5,300 nt of DNA, taken from the NCBI GenBank assembly GCA_020860985.1, contig JAJBTG010000087.1:1-5300 (forward strand), given 5' to 3'. Source of the DNA: Oscillospiraceae bacterium. GTDB taxonomy: Bacteria > Bacillota > Clostridia > UBA1381. The position numbers and the translations under genes are program-made. Below are positions 1-5,300 of this stretch, piece after piece. The notes below the pieces were generated by a model. It searched no databases, was not told where the DNA came from, and saw only the letters and a list, made by a program, of their open reading frames with translations. Position 1 is the first letter of the stretch, and every line of letters starts with the position of its first letter.

Positions 1-44
1 AAATATATTATATGTATATTTTCACTCTTTATTCTCAAATTATC

Positions 45-73
45 TTGACAAAACGGCGATAAAATGAGATAAT
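45..73 (+). promoter_or_regulatory. Sigma-70/SigA-type promoter for the small ORF and valS
   Basis: A perfect -35 TTGACA (45-50) is separated by exactly 17 nt from GATAAT (68-73), one mismatch from the consensus -10. Transcription would start near 80. That leaves a leader of only about 40 nt before the ATG at 120, too short for a T-box, the tRNA-sensing leader that often controls aminoacyl-tRNA synthetase genes in Bacillota. No better promoter is visible in the 52-nt gap before valS, so this promoter probably drives the small gene, valS and folC together. The match is seen directly; its use is inferred. Confidence 0.8.
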
Positions 74-119
74 AATCTAATGAGTTACGGTTTATTTATG
101 CTTTAAGGAGGCGGATTTT

Positions 120-302
120 ATGCTCGCTAAAATTTTAATATTGATTTTCTGCGCCGCTGCGGCGGCTCTTACGTTTAGGGGCGAGTGGATTTTGAAAAAT
201 ATTTTCAAAAAAAGCGATCCCTCCGAGAAAGCGGTTATATCGATGAAGCTTATCGCGCTGCTTATCGCCGTGATATTGTTCATTTTGGCGTTTCGAGTCT
301 GA
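120..302 (+). CDS. Small two-helix membrane protein, function unknown
   Basis: This is a 60-residue protein whose function I do not recognise. The start is well supported: AAGGAGG (105-111) lies 8 nt before the ATG and the promoter at 45-73 is just upstream. Residues about 5-19 (ILILIFCAAAAALTF) and 43-58 (KLIALLIAVILFILAF) are hydrophobic enough to span the membrane. The linker between them is polar and basic, with Arg20, Lys26, Lys30 and Lys31 followed by an acidic Ser-Asp-Pro-Ser-Glu stretch. The positive-inside rule would put this linker in the cytoplasm, giving a helical hairpin. Small clostridial proteins of this general layout (hydrophobic segment, K-rich linker, hydrophobic segment) exist, but I cannot tie this one to a named family. 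It ends 52 nt before valS and probably shares its transcript. No enzymatic motif is visible. Confidence 0.75.
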   Translation: MLAKILILIFCAAAAALTFRGEWILKNIFKKSDPSEKAVISMKLIALLIAVILFILAFRV

Positions 303-354
303 TGCGCGAAAGAGCTTTACAATAATATTATAACACAAATTGAGGAGAATTCAA

Positions 355-2505
355 ATGGAAGATGCAAAAAATATAGCAAAAAATTATAATCCCGCCGATT
401 TCGAGGACAGGCTCTATAACGAGTGGGTTGAAAAGGGATATTTCCACGCGGAGGTTGATAAGAATAAAAAGCCTTTTACCATAGTTATCCCGCCACCGAA
501 CGTAACGGGACAGCTTCATATGGGACCCGCGCTTGACGAAACCTTGCAGGATATTCTTATCAGATATAAGAGAATGCAGGGCTACAGCGCGCTTTGGGTA
601 CCCGGCACGGACCACGCCGGTATCGCCACGCAGATAAAGGTCGAGGCGGAGCTGCGCGAAAAAGAGGGACTTACGCGCTACGATTTGGGACGTGAAAAAT
701 TCCTTGAAAGAGTGTGGGATTGGAAGAACCAATACGGCAGCAGAATAATAAATCAGCTTAAGAAAATCGGTTCGTCCTGCGATTGGGACAGAGAGCGTTT
801 CACTATGGACGAGGGCTGCTCCAAGGCTGTTAAAGAGGTGTTCGTAAATCTTTATAATAAGGGACTTATATACCAAGGCTCGCGAATAATAAATTGGTGT
901 CCGCATTGCATCACCGCGCTGTCGGATGCGGAGGTTGAGCACGCGGAGCAGGCGGGTCATTTCTGGCATATCAAGTACCCGATAAAGGACAGCGATGATT
1001 TTGTTATAATAGCGACAACGCGTCCCGAAACGCTGTTCGGCGATACAGCCGTGGCGGTAAATCCGGAGGATGACAGATATAAGGATTTAATCGGCAAGAT
1101 GCTTGTTCTGCCGCTTGTCGGACGTGAAATACCCGTCAGCGCGGACGAATATGTCGATAAGGAATTAGGTACCGGCTGCGTTAAGATTACGCCCGCGCAC
1201 GACCCGAACGACTTTGAGGTCGGAGAGCGCCATAATCTTGAACAGATTAAGGTTATGAACGATGACGCGACTATGAATTCATATGCCGGAAAATATGAGG
1301 GCATGGACAGATATGAGTGCCGCAAGGCTATGATAAAGGATCTTGAGGAACAGGGGCTGCTTGTAAAGGTTGAGGATCACAGCCATAACGTAGGTCAGTG
1401 CTACCGTTGCGGAACAACCGTGGAGCCGATTGTTTCAAAGCAGTGGTTCGTTAAGATGAAGCCTCTTGCCAAGCCCGCGATTGACGCCGTTAAGAATAAG
1501 GAAACGGTATTTGTTCCGGAGCATTTTGAAAAGGTTTATTTTCATTGGCTTGAAAATATCCGCGATTGGTGTATATCCCGTCAGCTTTGGTGGGGACACA
1601 GAATCCCCGCGTTCTACTGTGACGAATGCGGCGAGATGGTTGTAACAAAGGAGGATAAGGCGGTTTGCCCGAAGTGCGGCAAGGAGATGCGCCATGACCC
1701 CGACACACTCGATACGTGGTTCTCGTCCGCGCTGTGGCCTTTCTCAACGCTCGGCTGGCCGGATAAGACGGAGGATTTGGAGTATTTCTACCCGACAAGC
1801 GTGCTTGTGACTGGTTACGATATAATACCGTTTTGGGTAATGAGAATGATGTTCTCGGCGCTTGAGCATACGGGCGAGGTACCGTTTAAGCACGTATTCA
1901 TACACGGACTTGTGCGTGACAGTCAAGGCAGAAAGATGAGTAAGTCGCTGGGTAACGGCATTGATCCCCTGGAAATTGTCGATAAATACGGCGCGGACGC
2001 GCTTCGCTTTACTCTTGCAACGGGCAACGCTCCCGGAAATGATATGCGTTTCTATATTGAGAGAGTCGAGGCGAGCCGTAATTTTGCGAATAAGATATGG
2101 AACGCGTCGCGCTTTACGCTGATGAATCTTGACATTACCGAAAACAAGCTGCCCGATTTAAAGGATTTGCAGCTTGAGGATAAGTGGATACTTTCGAGAT
2201 ACAATGATGTTGTAAAGGTTGTCACAGAAAATCTTGACAAGTTCGAGTTGGGAGTTTCTCTTTCAACTCTTTATGATTTTATTTGGGAAAACTTCTGCGA
2301 CTGGTATATCGAGCTTGTAAAGCCGAGATTATTCGACAAGGAAAACCCGACCGGCAAAACGGCGCAGTATGTTCTGACATATGTGCTTTCAAACACAATG
2401 AAGCTTTTGCACCCGTTTATGCCGTTTATCACCGAGGAAATATGGCAGCATCTGCATCATGAGGGCGAGAGCATAATGAAAAGCGAATGGCCGGTATATG
2501 AATAA
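355..2505 (+). CDS. valS: Valyl-tRNA synthetase (ValRS), truncated by an in-frame TAA
   Basis: ValRS is a cytoplasmic class I enzyme that joins valine to tRNA-Val using ATP and hydrolyses mischarged Thr-tRNA-Val. The ATG at 355 is chosen over an in-frame TTG at 340 because GAGGAG (342-347) sits 7 nt before it and overlaps the TTG. Visible features, numbered from this ATG, are: [14 protein letters not shown], ending in the HIGH-equivalent at residues 55-58; a zinc pair C182-x2-C185 with C349-x2-C352; the editing domain, with TTRPET (221-226) and [16 protein letters not shown] (272-287); [15 protein letters not shown]; a second zinc-type set C422-x2-C425 and C438-x2-C441; KMSKS (527-531); and a helical anticodon-binding domain from about 590. 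Two things are odd. HIGH reads HMGP, so the last His is Pro58. A TAA at codon 717 stops the protein at 716 residues, whereas ValRS is usually about 880. The frame continues intact to 2997, which would give 880. Identity is certain; activity of this product is doubtful. Confidence 0.93.
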   Translation: MEDAKNIAKNYNPADFEDRLYNEWVEKGYFHAEVDKNKKPFTIVIPPPNVTGQLHMGPALDETLQDILIRYKRMQGYSALWVPGTDHAGIATQIKVEAELREKEGLTRYDLGREKFLERVWDWKNQYGSRIINQLKKIGSSCDWDRERFTMDEGCSKAVKEVFVNLYNKGLIYQGSRIINWCPHCITALSDAEVEHAEQAGHFWHIKYPIKDSDDFVIIATTRPETLFGDTAVAVNPEDDRYKDLIGKMLVLPLVGREIPVSADEYVDKELGTGCVKITPAHDPNDFEVGERHNLEQIKVMNDDATMNSYAGKYEGMDRYECRKAMIKDLEEQGLLVKVEDHSHNVGQCYRCGTTVEPIVSKQWFVKMKPLAKPAIDAVKNKETVFVPEHFEKVYFHWLENIRDWCISRQLWWGHRIPAFYCDECGEMVVTKEDKAVCPKCGKEMRHDPDTLDTWFSSALWPFSTLGWPDKTEDLEYFYPTSVLVTGYDIIPFWVMRMMFSALEHTGEVPFKHVFIHGLVRDSQGRKMSKSLGNGIDPLEIVDKYGADALRFTLATGNAPGNDMRFYIERVEASRNFANKIWNASRFTLMNLDITENKLPDLKDLQLEDKWILSRYNDVVKVVTENLDKFELGVSLSTLYDFIWENFCDWYIELVKPRLFDKENPTGKTAQYVLTYVLSNTMKLLHPFMPFITEEIWQHLHHEGESIMKSEWPVYE
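2503..2505 (+). other. valS: Premature in-frame stop codon (TAA) inside valS
   Basis: Codons around the site read TGG CCG GTA TAT GAA TAA AAG CTG AGC, in the same frame as both valS parts. Related ValRS proteins usually have a segment like Tyr-Asp-Glu-Lys-Leu here, so the stop sits where a Glu is expected. One G-to-T change of GAA would produce it. TAA ends rpmE, rpsO and the 3' part of valS, so a reassigned TAA is unlikely. No frameshift or other disruption is visible on either side. A recent nonsense mutation, a base error, or readthrough all remain possible. Confidence 0.9.
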
Positions 2506-2535
2506 AAGCTGAGCTTCCCGCAGGATGAGGAGAGT

Positions 2536-2997
2536 ATGGAGCTTATCATGCGCGCAATCAGCGCGATAAGAAACCGCAGAGCGGAAATGAATGTTCCGCC
2601 GTCAAAGAAGGCGAAGGTCGTTATCGTTACGGAAAAGACCGATGTATTTAAGCAGGGAACGGCGTTCTTTGAAAAGCTCGCGTCCGCGAGCGAGGCGGCG
2701 GTTCAAAGCGATAAGAGCGGCATAAGCGATAACGCGGTTAATATAGTAGTTCCGTCAGCGGAGATATATCTGCCTCTTGACGAGCTTGTTGACAGAAACA
2801 AGGAGCTTGAAAGACTGAACAAGGAAAAGAAAGAACTTGAAAGCGAGATAAAGCGAGTTGAGGGCAAGCTCTCAAATGCCGGATTTGTAAACAAAGCGCC
2901 GCAAAAGGTCGTAGACGAGGAAAAGGCAAAGGGCGAAAAGTATAAGGAAATGCTTGAAAAGGTGCTTGCAAGCATTAAAACAATGGAAAATATGTAA
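2536..2997 (+). CDS. valS: Valyl-tRNA synthetase C-terminal part (3' fragment of valS)
   Basis: This is the in-frame continuation of valS after the TAA at 2503-2505. Coding similarity already resumes at 2506; 2536 is the first ATG and would give a 153-residue protein. The segment starts with the end of the anticodon-binding domain, including AIRNRRAEMNVPPSKKAKV, a strongly ValRS-like signature. It ends with the C-terminal coiled coil (about residues 80-153), rich in Glu and Lys heptads and containing NAGFVNKAPQKVVDEEKAK, which in ValRS packs against the tRNA. GAGGAG (2527-2532) precedes the ATG, but with only 3 nt between; AGGA (2522-2525) is 10 nt away. These purines also encode the acidic DEES of the ValRS protein, so they need not be a ribosome binding site. 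If translated alone, this piece has no catalytic centre and could act only by joining the N-terminal part. It is otherwise the tail of an interrupted gene. Confidence 0.88.
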   Translation: MELIMRAISAIRNRRAEMNVPPSKKAKVVIVTEKTDVFKQGTAFFEKLASASEAAVQSDKSGISDNAVNIVVPSAEIYLPLDELVDRNKELERLNKEKKELESEIKRVEGKLSNAGFVNKAPQKVVDEEKAKGEKYKEMLEKVLASIKTMENM

Positions 2998-2999
2998 TT

Positions 3000-4244
3000 A
3001 TGAATTATAACGACGCATTAAAATTTGTTCATTCAATACCTAAATTTCGCCGTCCGTTCGGCAATGCGAATCTGCGCAGACTTCTCGAATGTCTCGGAGT
3101 ACCGCAGGAAAGGCTGAAGTTCATACACATAGCCGGAACAAATGGTAAAGGCTCAACCGCCGCGATGGTTGCGGCGGCGCTTAAGGCGCAGGGTTATAAA
3201 ACGGGATTATTCACATCTCCGTATATTGAGGTATTCAATGAAAGAATACAAATAAACAATGTAAATATTTCCGATGAAACGCTGTCCGAATACATTTGGT
3301 TTGTTAAGGATACGATGGAAAAAAGCGACGCGCCGGTTTCCGAATTTGCTTTTATAACGGCTGTCGCGCTGACGTATTTTGAAAATGCGAAGTGCGATTT
3401 GGTTGTTCTTGAAACCGGTATGGGAGGAAGATACGACGCTACGAATGTGATTGATGAAAGCGTGGTAAGCGTTATAACCTCAATCGGACTTGACCATACG
3501 CAGTATTTGGGGAATACTATAGAGGCGATAACGCGTGAAAAATGCGGAATCATAAAGGAATACGGCACGGTTATCTCGTACCCGAATACCAATGTTATGC
3601 CTATTATCGAAGCCGAATGTATGAAAAATCACGCGTCGTTAACGGTTGCGGCTTCTGTTGAGCCCGTAGACGGAGGACTTGTGTATAAGGAACGCTATTA
3701 TCCGCTTGCTTTGCGCGGCGAATATCAGCTTATGAATGCGGCGGTCGCGCTCGAAACGCTTTCGGCAGTCAGCAAAAACGGCTTTGAGGTCAGCCTTGAC
3801 GCGGTTCGAAAGGGCTTTATGGAGGTAAAATGGCCGGCAAGGTTTGAGTTTATGCGTGATAATGTAATTATCGACGGCGGTCATAATTTAGACGGAATTC
3901 GCGCGTTGAAGAAATCGCTGCGGTCGCTTTATAAAAATGTTGTCCTTGTTATGGCGATGATGGAGGATAAGGCGTATGAGGAATGTATAAGAGAAATCGC
4001 TCCGAACATCAGGAAGCTGATTGCAACGGAGCTTGATATGCAAAGAAGTGTAAAAGCGGAAAAGCTTGCCGAGGCGGCAAGAGGTATAAACGCCGATATT
4101 GTTGTCGAAAATAATGCGGAAAGAGCTTTTGTGCGCGCTTTAAAGGAAGCGAAGGACGAGGAGATAATCTGCGTCTGCGGCTCACTTTATCTCGCGGGCG
4201 AGGCAAAGAAATTTTTTTCAAAAAACATCTTGCAAAATGAATAG
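3000..4244 (+). CDS. folC: Bifunctional folylpolyglutamate synthase / dihydrofolate synthase
   Basis: FolC adds glutamate to dihydropteroate and then further glutamates to reduced folates, using ATP in the cytoplasm; this completes folate synthesis and keeps folates in the cell. The 414-residue length fits the family. Seen in order: HIAGTNGKGST, with the ATP-binding P-loop G46-TNGKGS; TSPYIEVFNERI, the usual folate-side loop; LETGMGGRYDATNV (from about residue 137), a family signature; SVITSIGLDHTQYLG with REKCGIIK, bearing metal- and substrate-site residues of the Mur-ligase fold; RGEYQLMNAAVALE; DGGHNLDG (292-299), which starts the C-terminal Mur-ligase domain; and CGSLYLAGE near the end. 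The ATG begins 2 nt after the valS stop at 2997 and has only a weak GGAA (2985-2988), so translation probably depends on ribosomes finishing valS. valS-folC adjacency is common in Bacillota. No defect is visible in this gene. Confidence 0.95.
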   Translation: MNYNDALKFVHSIPKFRRPFGNANLRRLLECLGVPQERLKFIHIAGTNGKGSTAAMVAAALKAQGYKTGLFTSPYIEVFNERIQINNVNISDETLSEYIWFVKDTMEKSDAPVSEFAFITAVALTYFENAKCDLVVLETGMGGRYDATNVIDESVVSVITSIGLDHTQYLGNTIEAITREKCGIIKEYGTVISYPNTNVMPIIEAECMKNHASLTVAASVEPVDGGLVYKERYYPLALRGEYQLMNAAVALETLSAVSKNGFEVSLDAVRKGFMEVKWPARFEFMRDNVIIDGGHNLDGIRALKKSLRSLYKNVVLVMAMMEDKAYEECIREIAPNIRKLIATELDMQRSVKAEKLAEAARGINADIVVENNAERAFVRALKEAKDEEIICVCGSLYLAGEAKKFFSKNILQNE

Positions 4245-4258
4245 ATTTGTGCTATACT
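4230..4258 (+). promoter_or_regulatory. Promoter for rpmE, overlapping the end of folC
   Basis: TTGCAA (-35, 4230-4235) is followed after 17 nt by TATACT (-10, 4253-4258), which carries an extended -10 TG at 4250-4251. The -35 box lies inside the last folC codons and the -10 just after its stop at 4244. The expected start near 4265 leaves a leader of about 45 nt before rpmE. No terminator separates folC from rpmE, so some read-through from upstream is possible. Confidence 0.75.
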
Positions 4259-4279
4259 AATTAATGGTGTATTTTTGCA

Positions 4280-4301
4280 TCGCATTTTTGCGGAAAGGAG
4301 G
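4280..4301 (+). promoter_or_regulatory. rpmE leader: small hairpin abutting a strong ribosome binding site
   Basis: CGCA (4281-4284) pairs with TGCG (4289-4292) around a TTTT loop, with a possible extra U-G pair (4280/4293). AAAGGAGG (4294-4301) starts next to the hairpin and ends 8 nt before the GTG start, so it decides that start. L31 leaders that bind the protein and repress translation have been proposed in several bacterial groups. Whether this short hairpin belongs to such a class is a guess. Confidence 0.4.
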
Positions 4302-4309
4302 CGTAAGCT

Positions 4310-4522
4310 GTGAAAGAGGGAATACATCCTGAATATAAGCAGACCACAATAACCTGCGCGTGCGGAAACGTAATTGAAACAGGCTCCACAAAGGAGAATA
4401 TCCAGGTGGAAATTTGTTCAAAATGCCATCCGTTCTTTACAGGTAAGCAGAAGCTTGTGGATACCGGCGGAAGAGTTGAAAAGTTCAACAGACGTTTCAA
4501 CAGAACGACAAAGCAAAACTAA
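4310..4522 (+). CDS. rpmE: 50S ribosomal protein L31, zinc-binding form
   Basis: L31 is a small protein of the large ribosomal subunit that helps bridge the two subunits. The 70-residue protein opens with MKEGIHPEY and contains [14 protein letters not shown] and [16 protein letters not shown], both typical of L31. Cys16, Cys18, Cys36 and Cys39 are the four zinc ligands, so this is the zinc-containing (C+) form, not the zinc-free paralogue made under zinc limitation. It ends with the basic VEKFNRRF tail that contacts rRNA. The start is GTG, fixed by AAAGGAGG 8 nt upstream and by alignment of the N-terminus with the family. It has its own promoter and stands alone between folC and rpsO, with 113 nt before the rpsO start codon. 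Nothing in it is truncated. Confidence 0.96.
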   Translation: MKEGIHPEYKQTTITCACGNVIETGSTKENIQVEICSKCHPFFTGKQKLVDTGGRVEKFNRRFNRTTKQN

Positions 4523-4524
4523 GC

Positions 4525-4553
4525 TTTGCGCATAATTTATTTTTGTTTATAAG
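4525..4553 (+). promoter_or_regulatory. Possible weak promoter for rpsO
   Basis: TATAAG (4548-4553), one base from consensus, lies 17 nt after TTTGCG (4525-4530), which matches TTGACA at only three positions. It sits just after the rpmE stop and would start transcription near 4560, exactly where the structured rpsO leader begins. That placement supports it more than the sequence match does. The alternative is that rpsO is read from the rpmE promoter. Confidence 0.35.
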
Positions 4554-4559
4554 GTTAAA

Positions 4560-4628
4560 CCTATGTCTTAGAAGTCCGAATCACCAACGGCTTCCCGGCG
4601 ATAGGGGATAATTGATAATAGGAGGTGA
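4560..4628 (+). promoter_or_regulatory. Structured rpsO leader, candidate S15 autoregulatory element
   Basis: An imperfect long stem can form. CCTAT (4560-4564) pairs with ATAGG (4601-4605). GTC (4565-4567) pairs with GGC (4597-4599), leaving G4600 bulged. After a small internal loop, GAAG (4571-4574) pairs with CTTC (4591-4594), and CCG (4576-4578) with CGG (4588-4590), with U4575 bulged. The middle segment has adjacent G-C and U-G pairs, the feature S15 recognises in 16S rRNA and in known rpsO leaders. The 9-nt loop (4579-4587) contains TCACC (4581-4585), perfectly complementary to GGTGA (4624-4628) overlapping the Shine-Dalgarno AGGAGGTG (4620-4627). A pseudoknot blocking the ribosome site is therefore possible. 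Pairing was worked out by eye and the regulatory role is inferred. Confidence 0.5.
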
Positions 4629-4635
4629 AAGCATC

Positions 4636-4902
4636 ATGACAAAGGAAAGAAAGCAGCAGATTATTGCGGAATTTGCCACACACGAGGGCGATACAGGTTC
4701 GCCCGAGGTTCAGGTTGCTCTTTTAACGGAGAGAATTAATCACTTGAATAATGACCATCTTAATGTTCATAAGAAGGACCACCACTCAAGAAGAGGTCTT
4801 TTGATGATGGTAGGTAAAAGACGTGGTCTGATGAATTATCTTAAGAGTCAGGATATCGAAAGATACCGTGCACTTGTAGCTAAGCTTGGTCTTAGAAAGT
4901 AA
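4636..4902 (+). CDS. rpsO: 30S ribosomal protein S15
   Basis: S15 is a primary binder of 16S rRNA that organises the platform of the small subunit. The ATG at 4636 gives 88 residues, the normal size; AGGAGGTG (4620-4627) lies 8 nt upstream. An in-frame TTG at 4612 would add eight residues and swallow the ribosome binding site, so it is rejected. Conserved signatures are [17 protein letters not shown] (18-34), [12 protein letters not shown] (45-56) and the terminal LVAKLGLRK. His41, Asp48 and Ser51, known rRNA contacts in this family, are present. S15 commonly represses its own mRNA through a leader structure, and a candidate is present at 4560-4628. A gene starting at 5288 after a 385-bp spacer is probably pnp, the usual partner downstream of rpsO. 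Confidence 0.97.
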   Translation: MTKERKQQIIAEFATHEGDTGSPEVQVALLTERINHLNNDHLNVHKKDHHSRRGLLMMVGKRRGLMNYLKSQDIERYRALVAKLGLRK

Positions 4903-4915
4903 TTACGGAATTTAT

Positions 4916-4944
4916 AGGCAAACGGGATTTGTTCCCGTTTGCCT
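4916..4944 (+). terminator. Terminator-like hairpin after rpsO
   Basis: GGCAAACGGGA (4917-4927) pairs perfectly with TCCCGTTTGCC (4933-4943) around the loop TTTGT, with an extra A-T pair outside (4916/4944). This 11-12 bp stem starts 14 nt after the rpsO stop. The downstream tract TTAAAATATTT is a poor U-run, so termination may be incomplete. It may instead protect or process the rpsO mRNA end, as hairpins between rpsO and pnp do in other bacteria. Confidence 0.65.
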
Positions 4945-5053
4945 TAAAATATTTATGGAGATATTTGTTTAGCAAATAAATAGAAGGATAAATTTAGGCG
5001 TGCGCGTCCGCACGCCGCCCAAAACTTCGTTTTGGTCAATACGGAATTGTGAA

Positions 5054-5085
5054 GATAAAAAAGTTCCCGAGGAAACTTTTTTATC
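5054..5085. terminator. Bidirectional intrinsic terminator-like hairpin
   Basis: An A6 run leads into GTTCC, the loop CGA, then GGAAAC and a T6 run (5077-5082). The full stem GATAAAAAAGTTCC (5054-5067) with 5071-5085 is 14 bp with one bulged A. Because A and T runs flank the core on both sides, it looks like a terminator on either strand. On the + strand it would stop any transcript that passes the first hairpin after rpsO, so pnp would need a promoter downstream of it. Confidence 0.6.
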
Positions 5086-5091
5086 CTTGAT

Positions 5092-5120
5092 GTTTTCTGA
5101 CGTTCATGTCGTCAGAAAAC
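5092..5120. repeat. 11-bp perfect inverted repeat
   Basis: GTTTTCTGACG (5092-5102) and CGTCAGAAAAC (5110-5120) are exact inverted repeats around the 7-nt loop TTCATGT. The hairpin starts 6 nt after the terminator-like stem and has no U-run, so it is not a terminator by itself. It is one of the two longest perfect stems of the array and could be an RNase III target if transcribed; that role is speculative. Confidence 0.6.
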
Positions 5121-5165
5121 CATGCGAGATGTTCCCCTCGCGCTCCCCGCCTACGGAGCTTTAGG

Positions 5166-5187
5166 TACTTTTGTACACACAAAAGTA
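5166..5187. repeat. 9-bp perfect inverted repeat with ACAC loop
   Basis: TACTTTTGT (5166-5174) and ACAAAAGTA (5179-5187) are exact inverted repeats around ACAC. The palindrome-rich block changes to plain AT-rich DNA just after it, so it may mark the right edge of the element. A TATAAT (5186-5191) overlaps its end but has no recognisable -35 box. Confidence 0.55.
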
Positions 5188-5287
5188 TAATTGATATATT
5201 GCAAAAAGTTAGTTTTGCTTATTGAATTTATCATTGTATTTATCTGCTAAAACATATCTCCGAAAAAACAGAAAAGGAGAAAAATAT

Positions 5288-5300
5288 ATGTTCAGAACAT
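5288..5300 (+). CDS. pnp: Start of polynucleotide phosphorylase (PNPase), cut by the window end
   Basis: Only ATG TTC AGA ACA plus one base is present (Met-Phe-Arg-Thr). AAGGAG (5274-5279) lies 8 nt upstream, so the start is well supported. The name rests on position: pnp very often follows rpsO, and clostridial PNPases commonly begin with a Met-Phe/Tyr-Lys/Arg-Thr-like sequence. PNPase is a phosphate-dependent 3'-5' exoribonuclease. Four residues cannot prove the identity. Confidence 0.7.

Larger units (their letters stand above)
4962..5218. repeat. Dense array of consecutive hairpins in the rpsO-pnp spacer
   Basis: The 385 bp between rpsO and the next start (5288) hold no convincing gene. 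After the rpsO hairpin, perfect or near-perfect inverted repeats follow almost end to end: 4962-4978 (6 bp), 4997-5016 (8 bp, loop CGTC), 5019-5035 (7 bp, loop TTC), 5037-5049 (4 bp), 5054-5085 (14 bp, one bulge), 5092-5120 (11 bp), 5124-5141 (5 bp), 5142-5159 (5 bp), 5166-5187 (9 bp, loop ACAC) and 5201-5218 (6 bp). The part from 4997 to 5159 is also more GC-rich than its AT-rich flanks. This suggests an inserted multi-hairpin intergenic repeat or a folded RNA. No terminal inverted repeats or target duplication bounding the block are obvious, and its repetitive nature is inferred. Confidence 0.6.

Noticed and set aside
340..354. In-frame TTG start for valS at 340
   Set aside because: It would overlap the GAGGAG ribosome binding site that serves the ATG at 355, and the added residues are not ValRS-like.
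328..969. A 213-codon open frame on the - strand opposite valS
   Set aside because: It is antisense to conserved ValRS sequence, has no family motif, and arises from codon bias of the true gene.
4510..4545. Terminator after rpmE (GCAAA/TTTGC hairpin over the stop codon)
   Set aside because: The stem is only 5 bp and AT-rich, two pairings compete, and the T-run is not adjacent to it.
4612..4635. In-frame TTG start extending rpsO
   Set aside because: The extension spans the AGGAGGTG site. S15 proteins begin at the ATG at 4636.
4904..5048. Direct repeat TACGGAATT at 4904-4912 and 5040-5048 as a target-site duplication
   Set aside because: It is only 9 nt long and the second copy lies inside the hairpin array, so it does not bound an inserted element.
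5000..5164. 54-codon open frame with GTG start inside the hairpin array (+ strand)
   Set aside because: The ribosome binding site is poor (AAGGA, 11 nt away), the frame runs through perfect inverted repeats, and the peptide resembles no family I know.
5186..5191. TATAAT as the -10 of a pnp promoter
   Set aside because: No -35-like hexamer occurs 16-18 nt upstream, there is no TG extension, and it overlaps the arm of a hairpin.
4962..5218. CRISPR array
   Set aside because: The hairpins differ in sequence and spacing. There is no repeated unit with regular spacers and no cas gene nearby.

Overview
The window looks like a housekeeping stretch of a Bacillota genome, most likely class Clostridia. 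The reasons are the gene order (valS-folC, then rpmE, then rpsO-pnp), AGGAGG-type ribosome binding sites before most starts, TTGACA/TATAAT-like promoters, and the zinc-binding ValRS and L31. All convincing genes are on the + strand. I cannot name the species.

Layout. Positions 1-119 hold a near-consensus promoter and a short leader. A 60-residue protein with two predicted membrane segments follows (120-302), then the valyl-tRNA synthetase gene valS (355-2997). An in-frame TAA at 2503-2505 breaks valS, but the reading frame continues undamaged to its natural end at 2997. folC (3000-4244) starts 2 nt after the valS stop. A good promoter lying across the end of folC drives rpmE (4310-4522, GTG start). 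A structured leader (about 4560-4628) precedes rpsO (4636-4902). rpsO is followed by a strong terminator-like hairpin and a 385-bp gap packed with about ten consecutive hairpins. The first four codons of a gene that is almost certainly pnp begin at 5288.

The genes belong to translation and its supply: tRNA-Val charging, folate polyglutamylation, two ribosomal proteins, and an exoribonuclease often linked to rpsO. I see no mobile-element gene, CRISPR array, defence system, tRNA or rRNA.

The unusual points are in valS and in the non-coding DNA. ValRS has a premature stop, and separately the last His of its HIGH motif reads Pro (HMGP). Together these suggest a decaying or non-canonical gene, a split or readthrough enzyme, or sequence errors. 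The rpsO leader can form a stem with a G-C/U-G pair like the known S15 target, and its loop is complementary to the rpsO ribosome binding site. The rpsO-pnp spacer looks like a compact multi-hairpin repeat element or structured RNA. I found no clear new multi-gene system.
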